Of a stretch of DNA of 48,338 bases, positions 7,403 through 15,869 are shown in pieces (position 1 is the stretch's first letter; each line of letters begins with the position of its first letter). The notes under the pieces are model-generated. The model was not told where the DNA came from, did not search any database, and was given only the letters and a program-made list of their open reading frames with translations. The position numbers were made by a program, and so were the translations under genes. The stretch is taken from contig NZ_POTW01000050.1 of the NCBI RefSeq assembly GCF_003236295.1, forward strand, positions 1-48,338, read 5' to 3'. This stretch comes from Jiangella anatolica (GTDB taxonomy: Bacteria > Actinomycetota > Actinomycetes > Jiangellales > Jiangellaceae).

Positions 7403-8578
7403 TCACTCCTTGTCGCCGTAGGGCAGGTCGAGGTCGACCCGCCAGCCACCACCGGTCACCGGTCCCGCCGTCACCGTGCCGCCGTACATCGTCATCCGCT
7501 CCCGCATGCCGGCCAGCCCCTGGCCCAGCCCGTCGTCGTGCGCGGCCGCGCCCCGGCCGTCGTCGCTGACCTGGGCGGTGAGGCGGTCCGCGCCGAACAC
7601 CAGCGCCACCGTCGCCCGGGCGGCCGGCCCGGCGTGCTTGAGCGCGTTCGTCAGCGCCTCCTGGATCACCCTGTAGACCGCCAGCGAGGGTCCCGGCGCC
7701 AGCGGCCGCGGCGGCCCGGTGACGTCGAGGTCGACCGGCAGCCCGGCCTGCCGGACCGACGTGACCAGCTCGGGCAGGCTGCCCAGCCCGGGCTGCGGGC
7801 GGACGCTGCCGCCGTCGGCGTCGTCGGCGGAGCGCAGCACGCCGAGCAGCCGGCGCATCTCGGCCAGCGCGCCGCGGCCGGTGTCGCCGATCGTCTTCAA
7901 CGCGTCCAGCGCCGCCTGCGGGTCGTGGTCGCCGGCGTAGCGGCCGCCGTCGGCCTGGACGACGATCACGGAGAGGTTGTGCGCGACGACGTCGTGCATC
8001 TCGCGGGCGATGCGCGAGCGCTCCTCGGCGGCGGCCAACTGGGCCCGCTGGTCGCGCTCCCGCTCGGCCTGGTGCGCGCGTTCGACCAGCTCGGCGACGT
8101 AGGCCTGCCTGACCCGCCGCACGTCGCCCATCGCCCACGCCCCGACCACGACGGCCGACAGCGCCACGAAGCTGGCGACGAAGGCCTCCTGATCGCTGGG
8201 CGGGTAGTCGCGCGCGGTTGCGAGCACAACGCCGAGGAACCCGGCCGCGAGCCCGCCGCGGCTGGCCCACCGCGAGCCGTACGCGCTGACGGCGTACAGC
8301 CCGATCAGCAGGATGATGCCGGACGGCGTGAGCTGCAGGCCGGTCGCCCACTGCACCAGCCCGCAGCCGACCAGCACGGCGAACGACTCGACCGGCCGCA
8401 TGCGCCGGAACACCAGCGCCGCGCACATGACGGCGCCGAGAGTCAGGTGCGCCCAGCCGGGGTCATAGGCGGCCGCGGAGAACACGACGACGGTGAGGAA
8501 CAGTCCGAGCGCGATGGCAGCGTCCGGCACGAGCGGGTGCCGGCGCACCCACGCGTACAGCCGATCCCTGCGCCTCAC
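7403..8578 (-). CDS. Sensor histidine kinase (HisKA_3 type)
   Basis: 391 aa, integral membrane sensor kinase. The N-terminus has about five or six hydrophobic segments with little extracellular sequence. A coiled linker (about 155-185) leads to the dimerisation/phosphoacceptor helix ERSRIAREMHDVVAHNLSV with H195 as the phosphorylated His. The HATPase domain has the N-box (IQEALTNALKHAG) and G-box (DDGRG, LGQGLAGMRERM). It phosphorylates the NarL-type regulator encoded directly downstream. The start is taken as GTG 8576-8578, since the upstream extension lacks homology; no strong ribosome site is seen. The stimulus is not known; no membrane target gene is adjacent apart from the VOC remnant. 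Confidence 0.92.
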   Translation of the reverse strand: MRRRDRLYAWVRRHPLVPDAAIALGLFLTVVVFSAAAYDPGWAHLTLGAVMCAALVFRRMRPVESFAVLVGCGLVQWATGLQLTPSGIILLIGLYAVSAYGSRWASRGGLAAGFLGVVLATARDYPPSDQEAFVASFVALSAVVVGAWAMGDVRRVRQAYVAELVERAHQAERERDQRAQLAAAEERSRIAREMHDVVAHNLSVIVVQADGGRYAGDHDPQAALDALKTIGDTGRGALAEMRRLLGVLRSADDADGGSVRPQPGLGSLPELVTSVRQAGLPVDLDVTGPPRPLAPGPSLAVYRVIQEALTNALKHAGPAARATVALVFGADRLTAQVSDDGRGAAAHDDGLGQGLAGMRERMTMYGGTVTAGPVTGGGWRVDLDLPYGDKE

Positions 8579-8592
8579 GGTGAGCAGGCTAA

Positions 8593-8609
8593 CTCGGAAC
8601 CCTTCCGAG
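8593..8609. promoter_or_regulatory. Inverted repeat upstream of histidine kinase / F420 reductase genes
   Basis: Perfect CTCGGAA-CCC-TTCCGAG (7+3+7 bp). It sits 14 bases upstream of the histidine kinase start and 44 bases upstream of the divergent reductase-like gene. Position and symmetry suggest an operator, perhaps for the adjacent response regulator. Protein identity is inferred only. Confidence 0.45.
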
Positions 8610-8653
8610 GGTGTGCGCCGTACAAGGGGTGAGGCCCGAGGAGAGGACGAACG

Positions 8654-9334
8654 ATGCGTGTAGCGGTACTCGGCACCGGCATGGTCGGCCAGGCCGTCGC
8701 CGGCCGGTTCGACGAGCTGGGCCACGACGTGCACGTCGGCACCCGGGACCCGGCGGCCACCATGAGCCGTACCGAGCCCGACCAGCTCGGCAACCCGCCG
8801 TTCCCCGCCTGGCGCGAGCGGCATCCCGGCGTCCGGCTCGACACGTACGCCGACGCCGCCGCGGTCGCCGAGCTGGTGGTCAACGCGACGCCCGGCACCG
8901 TGACGCTGGAGGTGCTCGAGGCGGCCGGCGCGGAGCACCTCGACGGCAAGGTGCTGATCGACATCTCCAACCCGCTGGTGTTCACGCCGGACGGCCCGCC
9001 GACGCTGTTCGTGGAGAACACCGACTCGCTGGGCGAGCGGATCCAGCGGGCGTATCCGGGCGCGCGCGTGGTGAAGGCGCTGAACACCGTCAACGCGGAG
9101 CTGATGGCGCACCCGGCGACGCTGGCCGGCGGTGACCACTCGATCTTCGTGTGCGGCGATGACGCGACGGCGAAGGCGCAGGTCACCGAGGTGCTGACCA
9201 GCTTCGGCCATACCGACGTCATCGACCTCGGCGGCATCATCAGCGCCCGCGGAGTCGAGATGTACCTGCCGGTGTGGCTGCGGCTGATGGCTGCGCTCGG
9301 CACCGCAAGGTTCAACGTTAGGGTGATCCGCTGA
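8654..9334 (+). CDS. NADPH-dependent F420 reductase-like oxidoreductase
   Basis: 226 aa, size and layout of the NADP-dependent F420 oxidoreductase family. Rossmann nucleotide motif G7-T-G9-M-V-G12 at the N-terminus, followed by the 'GHDVHVGTRDP' strand/loop where NADP phosphate is usually bound. The segment 'DGKVLIDISNPL' and 'ARVVKALNTVNAELM' are family-typical. ATG at 8654 with GAGGAGAGG upstream. In such enzymes hydride moves between NADPH and F420, but several actinobacterial members act on other substrates, so the exact reaction is uncertain. The 3' end overlaps the convergent DUF5937 regulator gene by 17 bases. Confidence 0.85.
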   Translation: MRVAVLGTGMVGQAVAGRFDELGHDVHVGTRDPAATMSRTEPDQLGNPPFPAWRERHPGVRLDTYADAAAVAELVVNATPGTVTLEVLEAAGAEHLDGKVLIDISNPLVFTPDGPPTLFVENTDSLGERIQRAYPGARVVKALNTVNAELMAHPATLAGGDHSIFVCGDDATAKAQVTEVLTSFGHTDVIDLGGIISARGVEMYLPVWLRLMAALGTARFNVRVIR

Positions 9335-10283
9335 CGCCGTCGGCGGTGGCGCGGACCAGGCGGTCGCCGTCGGCCGTGCGGTAGTAGAGGACGGAGCGAC
9401 CGGCGCGGCGGCGCCGCACCAGCTGGGCATCCAGCAGCACCTTGAGATGGCCTCCGACGGAGCCGAGCGCGAACCCCGTCACGGCGACGAGCTGGGTCGT
9501 GCTCATCGGGTCGTCGAGCAGGCTCAGGAGCGTGGCGCGGGCCGGGCCGATCAGCCGGGCCAGGGCGCCGGACGTGGTCGAGCGGCCCTCGGCCAGCAGG
9601 CCGGCGCACGGATAGACGATCGAATAGCGATGCGGACGGCGCCAGCCGACCCAGCCACGGGCGCCGGTGACCGGGATGAACAACAGCTGCCCCTGATGCA
9701 GGTCGCGTGGCGGGTAGTCGTAGGCGTTGATCCGCAGCCGCCCCTCGCCGAGCCAGCGCATGCCCGGCCGCATGTCGTCCAGCGCCGAGGCCCAGCCGCT
9801 GGTGCTCAGCCGCCGGGTCCGGGCGATGGCGTCGGCCTCGAACGCCCGGGCCCGGCGCTGCCAGTCCGGCTCGATCGTCTCGGTCCACACCCAGTCGAGC
9901 ACGGCGGCGATGCGCTCCGGCAGGTCCGGCACGTCCAGGACGGGGTCGTCGCCGTCCAGATCGGCACGCAACGCGGCGGCCGGCGTCGCGCGGATGCGCC
10001 GCAGCTCGTCGTCGAACGTGGGCTCGTCGTCCAGCGGCGGCGCGCAGAGGAAGTCGGCCAGCCAGGTGGGCAGCAGTGCGTCCCGCACGAACGCCCGGCC
10101 CACGGGGTCGGCGGCCATCCGGGCCTGGAACGCCGCCCGCGACTGGGCCGGGCGGATGAGCTGACCCGGGCGGTTGGGCCGCTCCCCCGTCAGGACCCTG
10201 ATGGCCGCGATGGTCTCGGCCAGCGCCGACACGCGGAACCGGCTGCCGGCGAGGACGTCGGCGTCGATCAGCCAGATGCCCAT
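9318..10283 (-). CDS. ArsR-like regulator with N-terminal DUF5937 domain
   Basis: 321 aa. The C-terminus (about residues 235-315) is a winged helix of the ArsR/SmtB kind (LSLLDDPMSTTQLVAVTGFALGSVGGHLKVLLDAQLV, then a RRAGRSVLYYRT wing). No Cys metal-binding motif is visible in the recognition helix. The N-terminal 230 residues match the DUF5937-type sensor region found in actinobacterial regulators. It is divergent from an MFS transporter. A perfect inverted repeat lies directly in front of its ATG and overlaps the ribosome-binding site, so autorepression is probable. The effector is unknown; a drug or small organic molecule exported by the MFS protein is the simplest guess. Confidence 0.85.
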   Translation of the reverse strand: MGIWLIDADVLAGSRFRVSALAETIAAIRVLTGERPNRPGQLIRPAQSRAAFQARMAADPVGRAFVRDALLPTWLADFLCAPPLDDEPTFDDELRRIRATPAAALRADLDGDDPVLDVPDLPERIAAVLDWVWTETIEPDWQRRARAFEADAIARTRRLSTSGWASALDDMRPGMRWLGEGRLRINAYDYPPRDLHQGQLLFIPVTGARGWVGWRRPHRYSIVYPCAGLLAEGRSTTSGALARLIGPARATLLSLLDDPMSTTQLVAVTGFALGSVGGHLKVLLDAQLVRRRRAGRSVLYYRTADGDRLVRATADGVSGSP

Positions 10284-10303
10284 GTTTCGCCTCCACCCGA
10301 AAC
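10284..10303. promoter_or_regulatory. Operator or leader hairpin in front of the DUF5937 regulator
   Basis: GTTTCG (10284-10289), 8-base spacer, CGAAAC (10298-10303), perfect arms, touching the ATG of the regulator gene. Read on the minus strand the spacer is GGTGGAGG, that is the Shine-Dalgarno itself. TAGAGT just upstream could be the -10. It may be a DNA operator that covers the translation start, or an RNA hairpin that displays the ribosome site in its loop. Confidence 0.5.
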
Positions 10304-10342
10304 TCTAGCGGCCCCGGAACGGCGCTGCCCAGACTGCCTGCC

Positions 10343-11548
10343 ATGCGCACCTACCGGGAACTGTTCCGCACGCCGGAGTTCACCCCACTCTTCCTCGCGT
10401 CGTGCGCGCAGGTCGCCGCGACGACGCTGACCGGGCTCGCCCTCGCCACGCTGGTGTACGCCCGCACGGAGTCGCCCCTGCTGTCGGCGCTGAGCATGTT
10501 CGGGCCGTCGTTCGCCGCGGTGGTCGGCGCCACCACGCTGCTCTCGGTGACCGACCGGGTGCCGCCGCGGCCGGCGATGACGCTGGTCGCGCTCGCCACC
10601 ACCGTGGGCTGCCTCGTGCTGGCGGCTCCGGGGCTGCCGCTCGCGGCGATGTTCGCGGTGGTCTTCGGGCTCGGCCTGACGGCGTCGATCGGGTCCGGGG
10701 TGCTGTACGGACTCGTCGACGAGATCCTGCCGCCCAAGGGGTACGTGCTGGGCCGGTCGGCGCTCAACATGTCGGTCGGCGCGATGCAGGTGACGGGGTT
10801 CGCGCTCGGCGGCGTCCTGCTCGCCGTGGTGTCGCCCAGAACGGCGCTGCTCGTGGGTGCGGCGCTGGCCGCCGGCTCGCTGCTGGTCGTCCGGCTGGGG
10901 CTGAGCACCCGGCCGGCCCGCAGCTCGGGCCGTCCGTCCCTGGCGATCACGTGGAGGGTCAACCGGAGCCTGCTCTCGTCGCCGGCCCGCCGGGCGGTCT
11001 ACCTCGCGATGTGGGTGCCCAACGGCCTGGTCGTGGGGTGCGAGGCGCTGTTCGTCCCCTACGCGCCGCACGCCGCCGCCGTCCTGTTCGTCGCGGCCGC
11101 CCTGGGGATGCTGCTCGGCGACCTGGCCGCCGGGCGGCTGCTGTCGCCGCTGACCCGGCAGCGCTACGTCACACCGCTGCGCTTCGCCCTCGCGGTGCCG
11201 TACCTGCTGTTCGTGTTGCCGCTGGACCTGGCGGTCGCCGCCGGCGCGGCCGCCGTCGCGTCCGTCGGGTTCATGTCGACGCTGCTCCTGCAGGAGCGGC
11301 TGATCGCGCTGACCGGCAAGGACGTGCGCGGTCAGGCTCTGGGGCTGCACGCCTCGGGGATGAAGGCGATGCAGGCGGCCGGCGCGACGCTGGCCGGCCT
11401 GGTCGCGCAGGTGCTGCCCGTCGGGATCGCCATGGCCGTGATGGCTGCGCTGTCGGTCGCCGTCACCTTGGCGCTCACGCCCGGTCTTCGGTTGTCCACG
11501 TGCGACGAAGCCACAGCAGGCCGAGCACCGGCAGCACCAGCGGTATGA
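10343..11548 (+). CDS. MFS efflux transporter
   Basis: 401 aa, about 12 membrane helices, no large loops. The opening 'MRTYRELFRTPEFTPLFLASCAQVAATTLTGLALATLVY' is common among actinobacterial MFS exporters controlled by local regulators. Divergent from the DUF5937/ArsR regulator with 59 bp between, so it is the likely regulated target. The last 74 bases overlap, antisense, the 3' end of the minus-strand membrane protein gene; the tail there (after about residue 378) is hydrophilic and not typical of the family, so the overlap probably reflects stop-codon drift. Substrate unknown. Confidence 0.88.
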   Translation: MRTYRELFRTPEFTPLFLASCAQVAATTLTGLALATLVYARTESPLLSALSMFGPSFAAVVGATTLLSVTDRVPPRPAMTLVALATTVGCLVLAAPGLPLAAMFAVVFGLGLTASIGSGVLYGLVDEILPPKGYVLGRSALNMSVGAMQVTGFALGGVLLAVVSPRTALLVGAALAAGSLLVVRLGLSTRPARSSGRPSLAITWRVNRSLLSSPARRAVYLAMWVPNGLVVGCEALFVPYAPHAAAVLFVAAALGMLLGDLAAGRLLSPLTRQRYVTPLRFALAVPYLLFVLPLDLAVAAGAAAVASVGFMSTLLLQERLIALTGKDVRGQALGLHASGMKAMQAAGATLAGLVAQVLPVGIAMAVMAALSVAVTLALTPGLRLSTCDEATAGRAPAAPAV

Positions 11549-11885
11549 AGCCGTATCCCCGTCCGTACAGCGACCACACCGTGTCGTCGGGGAAGTCGCC
11601 CGGGTCGAACGCCGTGATCGTGCCCACCGTCAGCACGCCGATCAGCTCGACGCTGACGGCGGCCAGCGCCACGCGGCGGGCGGTCGCGCCGGGCCGGGCG
11701 AGCGCCACCGTCGCGACGATGTACACGACGGCGGCGAATGCCGACAGCAGGTACGCCACCGGCGCCTCGTCGAAGCTGGTCGCGATCTGCACGCCGGCCC
11801 GCGCCGACGCCGACAGCGCGAACACCGCGTAGACGGCGATCAGCAGCCGGCCCGGCCCACTGGCGCGGCGCGACGCCCCGCTCAC
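11475..11885 (-). CDS. Small membrane protein, unknown function
   Basis: 136 aa with about four hydrophobic segments (LLIAVYAVFALSASARAGV, VAYLLSAFAAVVYIVATVAL, VALAAVSVELIGVLTVGTI, YGFIPLVLPVLGLLWL). It ends RRTWTTEDRA. The start is GTG at 11883-11885, overlapping the TGA of the upstream membrane gene as GTGA, which implies translational coupling. Such four-helix pairs occur in actinobacteria but I cannot assign a function. Its 3' end overlaps the convergent MFS gene by 74 bases. Confidence 0.78.
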   Translation of the reverse strand: MSGASRRASGPGRLLIAVYAVFALSASARAGVQIATSFDEAPVAYLLSAFAAVVYIVATVALARPGATARRVALAAVSVELIGVLTVGTITAFDPGDFPDDTVWSLYGRGYGFIPLVLPVLGLLWLRRTWTTEDRA

Positions 11886-12244
11886 GCGCCCGCGTCCCAC
11901 AGCTGCTGCATGCGCACCACCAGCAGCGGAACCACCAGCGCGGCCACGACCAGCACCGACGTGCCCCAGCGGGACTTCTCCGCCAGCGCCCAGAACAGCC
12001 CGAGCGGGATGATGATGAGGTTCATCAGCAGGTACCCGACGAACGTCGCGGTCTCCTCCGGCGCTCCGTCGGCGATCATCAGCACGACCGCAACGACCGC
12101 CTGGATCAGCACCAGCAGCTCGACCACGCCGGCGCCGACGACGTACGGCTCGCGCGGCGGCCGGTTGCGCACGACCGCCACCAGCGCCCACGCGGCGTAG
12201 GCGAGCGCGGCCACGATGACGGCCCAGTCGACGACGGCAACCAT
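11882..12244 (-). CDS. Small membrane protein, unknown function
   Basis: 120 aa with about four hydrophobic segments beginning right at the N-terminus (VVDWAVIVAALAYAAWALVA). The ATG is 9 bases after the stop of the DUF885 gene and its TGA overlaps the next gene by 4 bases, so it belongs to the same minus-strand run. Together with the following gene it looks like a two-subunit membrane unit. No catalytic motif is visible and no function is proposed. Confidence 0.77.
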   Translation of the reverse strand: MVAVVDWAVIVAALAYAAWALVAVVRNRPPREPYVVGAGVVELLVLIQAVVAVVLMIADGAPEETATFVGYLLMNLIIIPLGLFWALAEKSRWGTSVLVVAALVVPLLVVRMQQLWDAGA

Positions 12245-12253
12245 GTCAGTCCG

Positions 12254-13933
12254 TCACGGGAGCCGGGACAGCTCGTCGGTCAGGTCGTCCAGACCCAGCG
12301 AGCCCATCGAGAGCGCGGCCATGTGCCACGCCTTGAGGTCGAAGTCCGCGCCCCGCGCCGCCCGGGCGGCGTCGCGGCCGGCCAGCCAGGCCCGCTCGCC
12401 GAGCTTGTAGCCGATCGCCTGCCCCGGCGCGCCGAGGTAGCGGACGATCTCGGAGTCGATGAACGCCGGGTCCCGGCCGTTGAAGGCGGCGAAGAACTCG
12501 CGGGCCAGCTCCGGCGTCCACACCTCGCCGGGGTGGAACGTCTCGCCGTTCGGGATCCGCAGCCGCAGGTGCATCCCGATGTCGATGATGACCCGGATCG
12601 CCCGCATGATCTGCGCGTCCAGATAGCCCAGCCGCACCGCCGGGTCGGTGAGGTAGCCCAGCTCGTCCATCAGCCGCTCGGCGTAGAGCGCCCAGCCCTC
12701 GACCATCGCACTGACCGAGCCCAGGCTCACCTGGTAGCGCGACAGTGAGCCGGCCACGTGCACCCACTGCGCGAGCTGGAGGTGATGGCCCGGGACGCCC
12801 TCGTGGTACCAGGTGCTGACCAGGCCCCACACCGGGAACCGGGTCTCGCCCAGCGTCGGCAGCCAGGTGCGGCCGGGCCGGCTGAAGTCCAGCGACGGAC
12901 GGGTGTAGTACGGCGCCGCGGCGCTGCCGGGCGGCGCGATCATCGCCTCGACGTGCTTGACCGGCTCGGCGAGGTCGACGTGGGTGCCGTCGAGATCGGC
13001 CATCGCCCGGTCCATCAGGCCCTGCAGCCAGTCGCGAACCTCGTCGACGCCCTCGATGGCCTCGCCGTGCTCGTCGAGGTGGCGCATGACGGCCAGCGGC
13101 GTGTGCCCGGGCAGGACGGCGTCGGCGGCCGCCTTCATCTCCTCGCCGATGCGGCGGAACTCGGCCCAGCCGTAGGCGTAGGCGTCCTCGAGGTCCAGGT
13201 CGGAGCCGGTCCAGCGGCGGGCCGCGACGGCATACCGCTCCCGGCCGACGGCGTCCGGCGTGCCCTCGGCGGCCGCCCGGTAGCCGCCGGTGAGGTAGTC
13301 GCGCAGCTCGGCCAGCCCGACGTTCGCCTCGGCCGCGGCGGCGGTGAGCTCGGTGCGCAGCGCGTCCGGGCCCTTGGCCACGAAGCCGGTGTACCAGTCC
13401 GCCGTCAGCCAGGTGTCGAGCTGCTCGACGACGGTGTCGACCTGACGCGGCGCGGCGTAGAGGCCGCGCCCGTCGCCCTCCTGGAGCGCGGCCCGCAGGC
13501 CCGCGGCGGCCGCCGGGACGTTGCGCAGCCGGCGGCCGATCACCGCCCAGTCGTCCTCGGTCTCGGCCGGCATCATCAGGAAGACCGAGCGCAGCGACTG
13601 CACCGGCGAGAACAGGTTGCTCAGCTCGCGCAGCCCCTCGCCGGCGTCGTGCAGCGCCAGCGACGCGGTCAGCCGCTCGCGCAGCAGCCGCGCGGCCCGT
13701 CGCTCCTCCACCGGCAGGCCGCCGTTCGACGCCGCGGCCCGCTCGGCGGCGTCGAGCTCCGCCAGCGTCGCCCGGGCGGCGCCGGCCTCCGCCTCCTGAC
13801 CGTCCGGCGAGTAGTCCGGCATCGCGTCGACGCCGGGCCGGATGCCGAGTGCCGTCCCGACGATCGGGTTCAGGTCGGCGATGGTCTCGACGTAACGGTC
13901 GGCGATGGCCCGGGGAGTGTCGTCGTGAGGCAC
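12254..13933 (-). CDS. DUF885 family protein (putative zinc-dependent hydrolase)
   Basis: 559 aa, mostly helical, cytoplasmic (no signal). The hallmark is HEGVPGHH at residues 377-384, the conserved metal-site-like motif of DUF885 proteins; family members are often annotated as carboxypeptidases or dipeptidyl enzymes on fold grounds. A second conserved stretch, 'MVEGWALYAERLMDELGY', follows. The frame is open upstream for about 65 codons, but GTG at 13931-13933 (VPHDDTPRAIADRYVETI) matches the usual N-terminus. It starts 49 bases after panD and is followed by two coupled membrane genes. The substrate is unknown. Confidence 0.9.
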   Translation of the reverse strand: MPHDDTPRAIADRYVETIADLNPIVGTALGIRPGVDAMPDYSPDGQEAEAGAARATLAELDAAERAAASNGGLPVEERRAARLLRERLTASLALHDAGEGLRELSNLFSPVQSLRSVFLMMPAETEDDWAVIGRRLRNVPAAAAGLRAALQEGDGRGLYAAPRQVDTVVEQLDTWLTADWYTGFVAKGPDALRTELTAAAAEANVGLAELRDYLTGGYRAAAEGTPDAVGRERYAVAARRWTGSDLDLEDAYAYGWAEFRRIGEEMKAAADAVLPGHTPLAVMRHLDEHGEAIEGVDEVRDWLQGLMDRAMADLDGTHVDLAEPVKHVEAMIAPPGSAAAPYYTRPSLDFSRPGRTWLPTLGETRFPVWGLVSTWYHEGVPGHHLQLAQWVHVAGSLSRYQVSLGSVSAMVEGWALYAERLMDELGYLTDPAVRLGYLDAQIMRAIRVIIDIGMHLRLRIPNGETFHPGEVWTPELAREFFAAFNGRDPAFIDSEIVRYLGAPGQAIGYKLGERAWLAGRDAARAARGADFDLKAWHMAALSMGSLGLDDLTDELSRLP

Positions 13934-13982
13934 CCAGTCATCATGCCTGGCGCGGTACCGAGCCGTGCGGCAGCCCCGCGGG

Positions 13983-14405
13983 TCAGCCGACGGCGAGGGT
14001 GTCGCCGCGCACCTGGGCGGGCGCGCCGGGCACCGGCTCGGCGGGATCGGCGCCGGTCCCGACGATGCGGTTGGCGGCGTCGACGTGCACGACCCGCGGC
14101 CGCAGTGTGCGCGCCTCGGCGTCGTCAACCAGGCCGTAGCTGATCAGGATCACCAGGTCACCGGGCTGCACGAGCCGGGCGGCGGCGCCGTTGATGCCGA
14201 TGACGCCGGACCCGCGCTCACCGGGGATCACGTACGTCGTCAGCCGGGCGCCGTTGGTGATGTCGACGATGTCGACCTGTTCACCGGGCACCAGGTCCGC
14301 GGCGTCGAGGAGATCCTCGTCGACCGTGACCGATCCCACGTAGTGCAGGTCGGCCTGCGTGACGGTGGCGCGGTGGATCTTGCCCTTCATCATGGTGCGG
14401 AACAC
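13983..14405 (-). CDS. panD: Aspartate 1-decarboxylase proenzyme
   Basis: 140 aa. Makes beta-alanine from L-aspartate for pantothenate and CoA. The proenzyme cleaves itself at Gly24-Ser25 ([17 protein letters not shown]) to form the pyruvoyl group on Ser25; Y22 and the later '[22 protein letters not shown]' block are all present. Lys9 and His11 (GKIHRATVT) fit the active-site region. ATG at 14405 lies 3 bases after the stop of the PH-domain gene upstream, an unusual partner; panC and panB are not in the window. Length is normal for actinobacteria, with a slightly longer C-terminal tail than in E. coli. Confidence 0.96.
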   Translation of the reverse strand: MFRTMMKGKIHRATVTQADLHYVGSVTVDEDLLDAADLVPGEQVDIVDITNGARLTTYVIPGERGSGVIGINGAAARLVQPGDLVILISYGLVDDAEARTLRPRVVHVDAANRIVGTGADPAEPVPGAPAQVRGDTLAVG

Positions 14406-14408
14406 TCG

Positions 14409-15869
14409 TTACTCCTGGTCTCGCTCGCTCGATGCGGCGGGTGGGCCGTCACCGTCGGCGTGGCCGTCGGGTCGGGGCGCCGGCTGCTGCCGGTACCTCG
14501 CCATCCATTGTTCTGGAACATCGGCCTTGCGTGCCAGCCGGGCCCGCTCGGCCTGCTCCTCGGCGATCGCCCGCGCCTCCTCCGGCCGGCGGTGCGCGAT
14601 GACCGCGTCGACCGGTCCGGGCGTGGTGTCGACGTGCACCGAGGCCAGCCCGAGCCGGCGCTGCACCGGCCCCTGCACGATCCGCACGCTCTGCGTCTTC
14701 GCGTGCGGGACGGCGGTGAGGTTGCGATACAGCACCCCCTCGCGGACGACGACCACGTGCTCGTCGACGCCGTAGGCCAGCTTCTTCCAGCCGAACGGCC
14801 GCAGCCAGCGGGCCGGCCGCGGGGCATGCGTCAGCGGCACCGACAACGGGTCGGACCCCGGCAGTACCTGCCGCAGCACCTCGGCCGCCTCCTCGTACGT
14901 CGCCACCGGCAACAGCGTGGACGTGCGCTGGCTGTCGTCGGACGACTCGCCGCCGTATCCCGCGACGTCGACGTCCAGCCGCACCCAGCCCTTCCCTCTC
15001 CACAACAACGGCTGGCGCATCGCTACTCCCTGAACCCGGCCCGGCGGCACGGTCTGGTGCTGGGTGTCGAGCAGGCCCTTGCGGATGCGGTAGCCGTCGG
15101 GCGACTCGGCCAGGACGAAGGCGAAGTTGCGGCCCAGCTGTGCCCACAGCGCGGCGCCGATCGCGATCACGCCGGGCAGCATCGACGACAACAGGCCGAT
15201 GGTGATGTCGCTGTCGCGGAAGAACAGGAACGCGACGCCGATGCCGGCGATGAACACCACACCGGCGACGAACGCGCCGGACAGCACCGTCGACCACATC
15301 AGCCGGTCCAGCGGCACCTCGTGCACCACCCGCTCCGGCGCCTCCGGCGTGTCCGCGTCGATGCCGGCGGCCCGGGCCAGCAGTTCGGCCCGCAGCCGGA
15401 CCGCGTCGTCGACGGCGAGGTACTGCAGCGGCGCCTCGGCCTTGCCGCCGCCGGCCACCTCCAGCCGCAGCTCCGACACGCCGAGCAGCCGGCCCGCCAA
15501 CGGGCGGTTGATGTCGACGGCCTGCAGCCGGTCCAGCCGGACCCGCCGGGACCGGCGGTTCAGCATGCCGGAGTCGATCCGCAGCGCGTCGCCGTCGAAG
15601 CCGTAGCGGGTGAACCACCAGGACAGCAGCCCGGCGATCATCCCGACGACGGCGAAGGCCAGCGCGGTGAGGCCGAAGCGGCCCATCTCGCCGGAGCGCA
15701 GCGCATCCTGGCCGCCGAGGCCGATGGCCAGCGCGAGGAAACCCCAGCCGCGCAGCAGCGGGGTCAGCGGGTGCAGCCGGCGGAAGTGCTCCGGCGTCGG
15801 GTCGACCCGGGCCGGCTTGGCGCGCCTCTGGCCGGCGTCGCCGGACTCGTGCTCGGGCGTGCTGGTCAC
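14409..15869 (-). CDS. PH-domain (DUF304, YdbT-like) membrane protein
   Basis: 486 aa. Repeated bacterial PH-type (DUF304/bPH2) modules alternate with paired membrane segments. Segments are seen at about 35-80 (LTPLLRGWGFLALAIGLG; GLTALAFAVVGMIAGLLSWW) and near 190-240 (TVLSGAFVAGVVFIAGIGVAFLFF). 'RRSRRVRLDRLQAVDINRPLAGRLLGV' and 'PHAKTQSVRIVQGPVQRRLGLASVHVDT' are the repeated PH motif. The GTG start overlaps the stop of the smaller PH protein as GTGA. YdbS/YdbT pairs such as this are widespread; some Bacillus members are tied to bacteriocin resistance, but the role here is not shown. Confidence 0.88.
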   Translation of the reverse strand: MTSTPEHESGDAGQRRAKPARVDPTPEHFRRLHPLTPLLRGWGFLALAIGLGGQDALRSGEMGRFGLTALAFAVVGMIAGLLSWWFTRYGFDGDALRIDSGMLNRRSRRVRLDRLQAVDINRPLAGRLLGVSELRLEVAGGGKAEAPLQYLAVDDAVRLRAELLARAAGIDADTPEAPERVVHEVPLDRLMWSTVLSGAFVAGVVFIAGIGVAFLFFRDSDITIGLLSSMLPGVIAIGAALWAQLGRNFAFVLAESPDGYRIRKGLLDTQHQTVPPGRVQGVAMRQPLLWRGKGWVRLDVDVAGYGGESSDDSQRTSTLLPVATYEEAAEVLRQVLPGSDPLSVPLTHAPRPARWLRPFGWKKLAYGVDEHVVVVREGVLYRNLTAVPHAKTQSVRIVQGPVQRRLGLASVHVDTTPGPVDAVIAHRRPEEARAIAEEQAERARLARKADVPEQWMARYRQQPAPRPDGHADGDGPPAASSERDQE

